From Bimastos eiseni (taxonomy: Eukaryota; Annelida; Clitellata; Crassiclitellata; Lumbricidae), in contig OY365806.1 in NCBI GenBank assembly GCA_959347315.1, forward strand, positions 50,311,568 through 50,375,567: a stretch of DNA of 64,000 bases, in the 5' to 3' direction. A model generated the notes under the pieces. The model ran no database searches. It saw only the letters and a list, made by a program, of their open reading frames with translations, and was not told the DNA's origin. Below, piece after piece: positions 54,405 through 64,000 of the stretch (position 1 is its first letter; every line of letters starts with the position of its first letter). The position numbers and the translations under genes are program-made.

Positions 54405-57400
54405 ACACGTGATATGTCTTTCCATAAATGGTCGATTTTGAAGGTTTATATTATGGCTGAACTGCAGAAGAATCTGTTGTAGGAAGTGTTTATTATTGTT
54501 ACATTGACTTCAATTTAGCCTATCGTGAAATCTGTAAAACATTTATATTCAACTCTGTAATATTATAGTTAATTAGTAAAGTTAAGAATAGATAAATTGT
54601 TACTGTTTCAGAATCAGACTATCGAGAAATCATTAAAAAAATTAAGTCTTTCTCTATAAATGTCTACAAATGAAGCATGAAAATTTAAAAAAATTAGCCA
54701 GAGTGTTTCGGGCACTACTGGTGAGACGACATGCTGTGTCTTTTGTACATGTATACATGTATTAGACATTTAATATAGTGCCTTTTAAAGTGTCTGTTAA
54801 AAGCACTAATATTACTCATCTAAGTTACAATTTTGCAGCCACCCTAAAGCATTCTTACTTGCTTTATTCTTTCTTGTGTACTTGTAATTTTGATGTTTGT
54901 CTTGGCTCTTTGGAAGCTGCTACATAATTCTAAAGCTACATTACGTTGTGTTTAGAAGTAAAGAGTAGTCTAAACCCACCAGGTTGTATGGTCTGTTATA
55001 GCAACAGTCCAGCTGAGCCCTGAAAAACATGGTCCAAAACCTTTCTCTTTGTGAGTCTTTATGGAACGGGATGTCATGAGAACATGGCACCAGCGCTCAT
55101 CAATGTCCTAATCAGTCTATGAGATGATGGATTGTAATGTGGTGTGAAACAACAATTGAAACTGCACCTGCATATAAGACTGAGGCAACAAAAGAGTTTT
55201 CCTCTGAATCTCTTCGAATATAGAAACAATCTCGTAGAGCATAGGCGCTTGGCCAATTGCTGTCTGCTGTAATATCTATTATGTATGTATCAAGACAGTT
55301 AGGCTTTTCAATTACCTCAAGGAATCACTGAACTTTTCATACTAAGGAAGGACAGAAGCAATTACCCTCCCAGCAGCATATCCATGTGAAGCCCATACTA
55401 TGCCTTATGAATGATTGAGTCTGTGGATAAAGTTGGCTGAAACTCGGCCGGTCTCCAGTCTACTTGGTCTTTGACTTAATTAACTTGCAAGTCGAGTTGA
55501 TTAAACGTTTTGACAAGTCAAGTTCATGTTGTTTCCTCTATTTGACTATGAAATATTATACTTACGATTACGGAGTTCAGCTGACAAGGCAGAATTATCC
55601 GTCATGTAGCTTGTGTTACAACATGAAATCTTGAGTTATACTGTCATTTGGGGTTGTTTAACATAATTATTGTCATTATTATTACTACTTTTATTATTTT
55701 TATAAATATTATTATTACCGTTATTATGATGATTTTTATGAACAGTTTCTCTACGAGTGTGAACTAAGAGTGTGACTGTCTGGGGACCCAATGCAGCTCA
55801 TGGTTAGAGTGTTAAGTGCCAAATCTAATGGTACAACAATTGGTCCCTATACTGTAAGGGTCTCAAGGAATGCTTGAACAGATGCTTTCCTCTCCAATCC
55901 TCTATCGTGTCCCACACATAACTGAACCAAAATAATTGCAGATAATTAAGAACCATCATAATGCAGATCAATTTAGTGCACCTATCATTTATCTAAACTA
56001 CGCATTTGTTTAGATCTGACATTTCCACCTGAAAATTACGTTATTTAAGTGATTAGAAAAAGAGCAGTCACTTAAGCTGGCCCTCCAACAGCAATGGGTA
56101 TCATGAAGTTAAGTTACTTCATTTTCTTAGCCTCGGCATACGACGGCGAGTTTATATATATATATATAGATATAGATATATAAACGAATATTGTAGGTCT
56201 AATGTATTTTATTTTATGGTAAAATGAAACATTAATAAGTTGACCAATATACGCCATGTTACAGCATGAAAAACTGCGAAAACTGTGTATTGTCTGCTAA
56301 TCTTATTTTGTTATCTACATTGCGTTATATTATGTTGACGTCAAAGCATTCGGACTAATTCTATTGTCTGATGGGAATGGTGGGTGATGGTTAGGTCTAC
56401 TCTTTAAGGTTGTCAACAGATTGACGCCTAAATAGTTAGACAACGTAGTGTTGCGTACCTATTTCTGCAGCCGCAATGACAGCAGCAGCAGCAGGAGCTG
56501 TGGCGAGCATCCGACTGGAAAGATAGCGGCGACTGACCAATGGCAACGGACGTCGTGCGTGGCCGAGTTCGTCCACTGGTCAGCCTCTAATTGTCCATCG
56601 GCGTATGACCACGCACCGTCCCATCTATGCTCTCCGCTGTGGTCGACGCCGCCGCCGCCGCCGCCGGATACTTAAGCTGTGCAAACTTCTTCTCGGACTT
56701 AGCTGTCATTGATAGCCACGCCTGCAATGTTCAATGGCTGCACCACCGTCGTCATCATCATCATTATCGTCGTCGTCGTAGTCGTCTTTGTAACGTATTT
56801 CATCTCAATAGGATTAACGAGAAAGCGAGAGAGAGAAACAAAGGAGTCTGGTCAGATTGTTGTTTCCTATTGCTACGTTTCTTAAACTCATATGATTGTA
56901 TCTAAAAAGTGAGGCCTATTAGTACTACGGCATTAGTACATATATAGTACAACTATCGCTACTAGGCATACTACTAATTAATAAATATAAGTTTACTGTA
57001 CAACAACACTTTACTACTGTTACTAGCACCTGCAGTAAGCCTATAATTAGGCCTACGTGCAACAACAACAGTAACAACAATTAAGTTTATCCTTTGCGAG
57101 GTTCAATTCATTAACGCTTGAGAGGCACTGACCTCACTATTCGAAATGTAACGATGGGCAAAAATCTAGTCTCTAGTCACCTTTTGACACACATTGAGAA
57201 AAATTAATTATTTTGATTGGATGTCAAATAATAAATATAATATAATAAATTAATCATTTCGCTTGCTGACCACATAGGTCACACGAAAATCAGCTTCAAA
57301 ATGAAAACGCTGAATGGCCGCAATGTGAGAGTAAATGGCAGCAAGTTAATAAGAATGCTATGCAACTTTTATTTAGTAGCAATGACAGCTGGAATCACTT

Positions 57401-57652
57401 ATGAAGACTACATGTAACACAAGTGGCGTCGTCTGAGCTATGAGTTTGGGGCAAGGTATAGACCCGCTCGAGGAGTAAAACGGATTAGGCCTAAAGAGGC
57501 ATGTGGCCTTAGTCACAGAAGATGGAGATTTTCCAGCTTTATGTAATATTGTTGTGCCAAAAACCAATTCCTAGTTTACCACAAAAACTAAATACACGTA
57601 TGTAGGAACGTGTTCTGAAGATGCCTTCCATGTCATTTCTTAGGAATTGTCG
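54405..57652. other. CFAP91 3' flank, intergenic, probable KLF promoter
   Basis: No gene recognised. Low-complexity TAT at 55680-55720 and TA at 56150-56185. From about 56440 to 56880 the base composition becomes GC-rich with a GCAGCA run and (GCC)n at 56647-56668, as expected for the KLF promoter or a non-coding first exon. Confidence 0.45.
56448..56880 (+). promoter_or_regulatory. GC-rich island, candidate KLF 5' UTR/promoter
   Basis: The only CpG-rich stretch in the intergenic region, 0.8-1.2 kb before the KLF coding exon, which itself begins just after an acceptor (atttcttag at 57643). A spliced non-coding leader is therefore likely. It contains a short ATG frame (MTAAAAGAVASIRLER, stop), a possible uORF. 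Confidence 0.4.
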
Positions 57653-63183
<5,531 letters not shown>

Positions 63184-63764
63184 TGCATGACAGACTGTTC
63201 CAGACGAGGGGTTGGGGAGGGGCATTCGCAGATGAGACAATGAAGATGATAACACAGAATCAAGGAGGTAATACCACTAGTATGAACTACTGTCGGATCG
63301 GTTTCCTTTCAACGGGCGAATTGTATCGAGGTCATTACGGTCTGTGCAATAACGCCATTACTCTGCAACCCATGGACTTCGAGCTCGAGTCTTCTGCGCG
63401 GACTTCGTGAAACAAGTTGTTTGTGTTGACAATTTAGTACTCTAGGGTCTTCTGTCACGAAGCAACTGTCTTTTGAAAATAAGGGCTGAAGCTGGGAAAT
63501 AAGTGTCCAGGGTCTCTGGATTCGTTATAACTGTCAGTTGAAGATTCGAATGTACAGTAGGGAGCGCCTTCTCCGCATTTCCACAATGAGACATTTGTCA
63601 TCTTGTTCATTTAATAACGTGTTGAAATGAAAAAAGAGAATTAGTTCTTCCGATGGAAGGAATCGTCTGAACTTGTCGCTTCCAACTGTGAATGTCATCT
63701 ACACTGAAAGCAGATTAGGAATTAGGGAAGACCAAGGGCAGGGGAAGCTCCACTTGGCTGAGAA

Positions 63765-63770
63765 AATAAA
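63765..63770 (+). terminator. Candidate polyadenylation signal of the KLF gene
   Basis: AATAAA 582 bp after the KLF stop codon, in otherwise gene-free DNA followed by a TA repeat. Fits a 3' UTR of about 600 bp. Confidence 0.4.
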
Positions 63771-63833
63771 GGGACAAAGCGACAAGGAAACTTTCTCTCT
63801 TAATTCTTCCTCCACCTCGATTTCAACCGTTGA

Positions 63834-63858
63834 ATATATATATATATATATATACATA
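63834..63858. repeat. (TA)n microsatellite
   Basis: Dinucleotide run downstream of the candidate KLF polyadenylation signal. Confidence 0.9.
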
Positions 63859-64000
63859 TATGTCTTCTCGAGTTGAACTCAATTTCGTTTCATGACTGAA
63901 CAAGAACGCCTTAGACCGTGAACAGATCTGTTTCTTACTTTCGGAAATGCTCATGCGAAACATGGAATTCAATAGTTGGCGTTCATCGTCATCGTCTTCT

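Larger units (their letters stand above)
63184..64000 (+). other. KLF 3' UTR and downstream flank
   Basis: No conserved coding frame. Contains the AATAAA at 63765 and a (TA)n run at about 63834-63858; a short open frame at 63180-63410 overlaps the KLF stop and has no recognisable similarity. Confidence 0.5.

Noticed and set aside
56627..56905. 92-codon plus frame in the GC-rich island
   Set aside because: Ala/His/Arg runs from GCC and CATCAT repeats; more likely KLF 5' UTR or promoter than a protein.

Overview
The window is nuclear DNA from an invertebrate animal. The genes are broken into many short exons by AT-rich introns with GT-AG (and at least two GC-AG) boundaries, and the introns and spacers are full of microsatellites, non-autonomous DNA transposons and LINE/SINE debris. 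The proteins are bilaterian. The exact phylum cannot be read from this sequence. I assembled the genes by hand from translated similarity that I recognise, splice motifs and reading-frame phase; no alignment was run.

Layout. (1) About 1569-19356, plus strand: 3' part of a Turtle/IGSF9-like cell-adhesion receptor (one Ig domain, two fibronectin type III domains, a transmembrane helix, a short tail ending in a possible PDZ ligand). Its 5' exons lie off the left edge. (2) 25827-33686, minus strand: a complete six-exon REXO2 oligoribonuclease gene, predicted 237 aa, with DEDDh residues and two candidate start codons. (3) 35298-54404, plus strand: a complete 19-exon CFAP91 (MAATS1/FAP91) gene, predicted 828 aa, a structural protein at the radial-spoke base of motile cilia. 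An RFX-type X-box-like site lies 107 bp upstream of its ATG. REXO2 and CFAP91 are head to head, with start codons about 1.6 kb apart. (4) 57653-63183, plus strand: a KLF5-like Krueppel-like transcription factor, predicted 615 aa, with three C-terminal C2H2 fingers and a PIDLS motif.

The four genes do not form a pathway: they serve adhesion, RNA turnover, the ciliary axoneme and transcription. The accessory content is the richer part. Five elements carry perfect 8-bp target-site duplications and imperfect terminal inverted repeats of hAT type, and a sixth has a 7/8 duplication. There are also a Mutator-like element 16 bp from the REXO2 exon 1 splice donor, a TAA-flanked element with an inverted second copy 2.8 kb away, several other MITE-like elements, CR1/L2-type LINE fragments, tRNA-derived SINEs and three clean minisatellites (24, 85-86 and 21 bp). 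I see no sign of a wholly new biological system. The most useful points are the non-canonical GC-AG introns, the X-box promoter, the dual-start REXO2, the CtBP/SUMO-type motifs in the KLF, and the density of datable transposon insertions.
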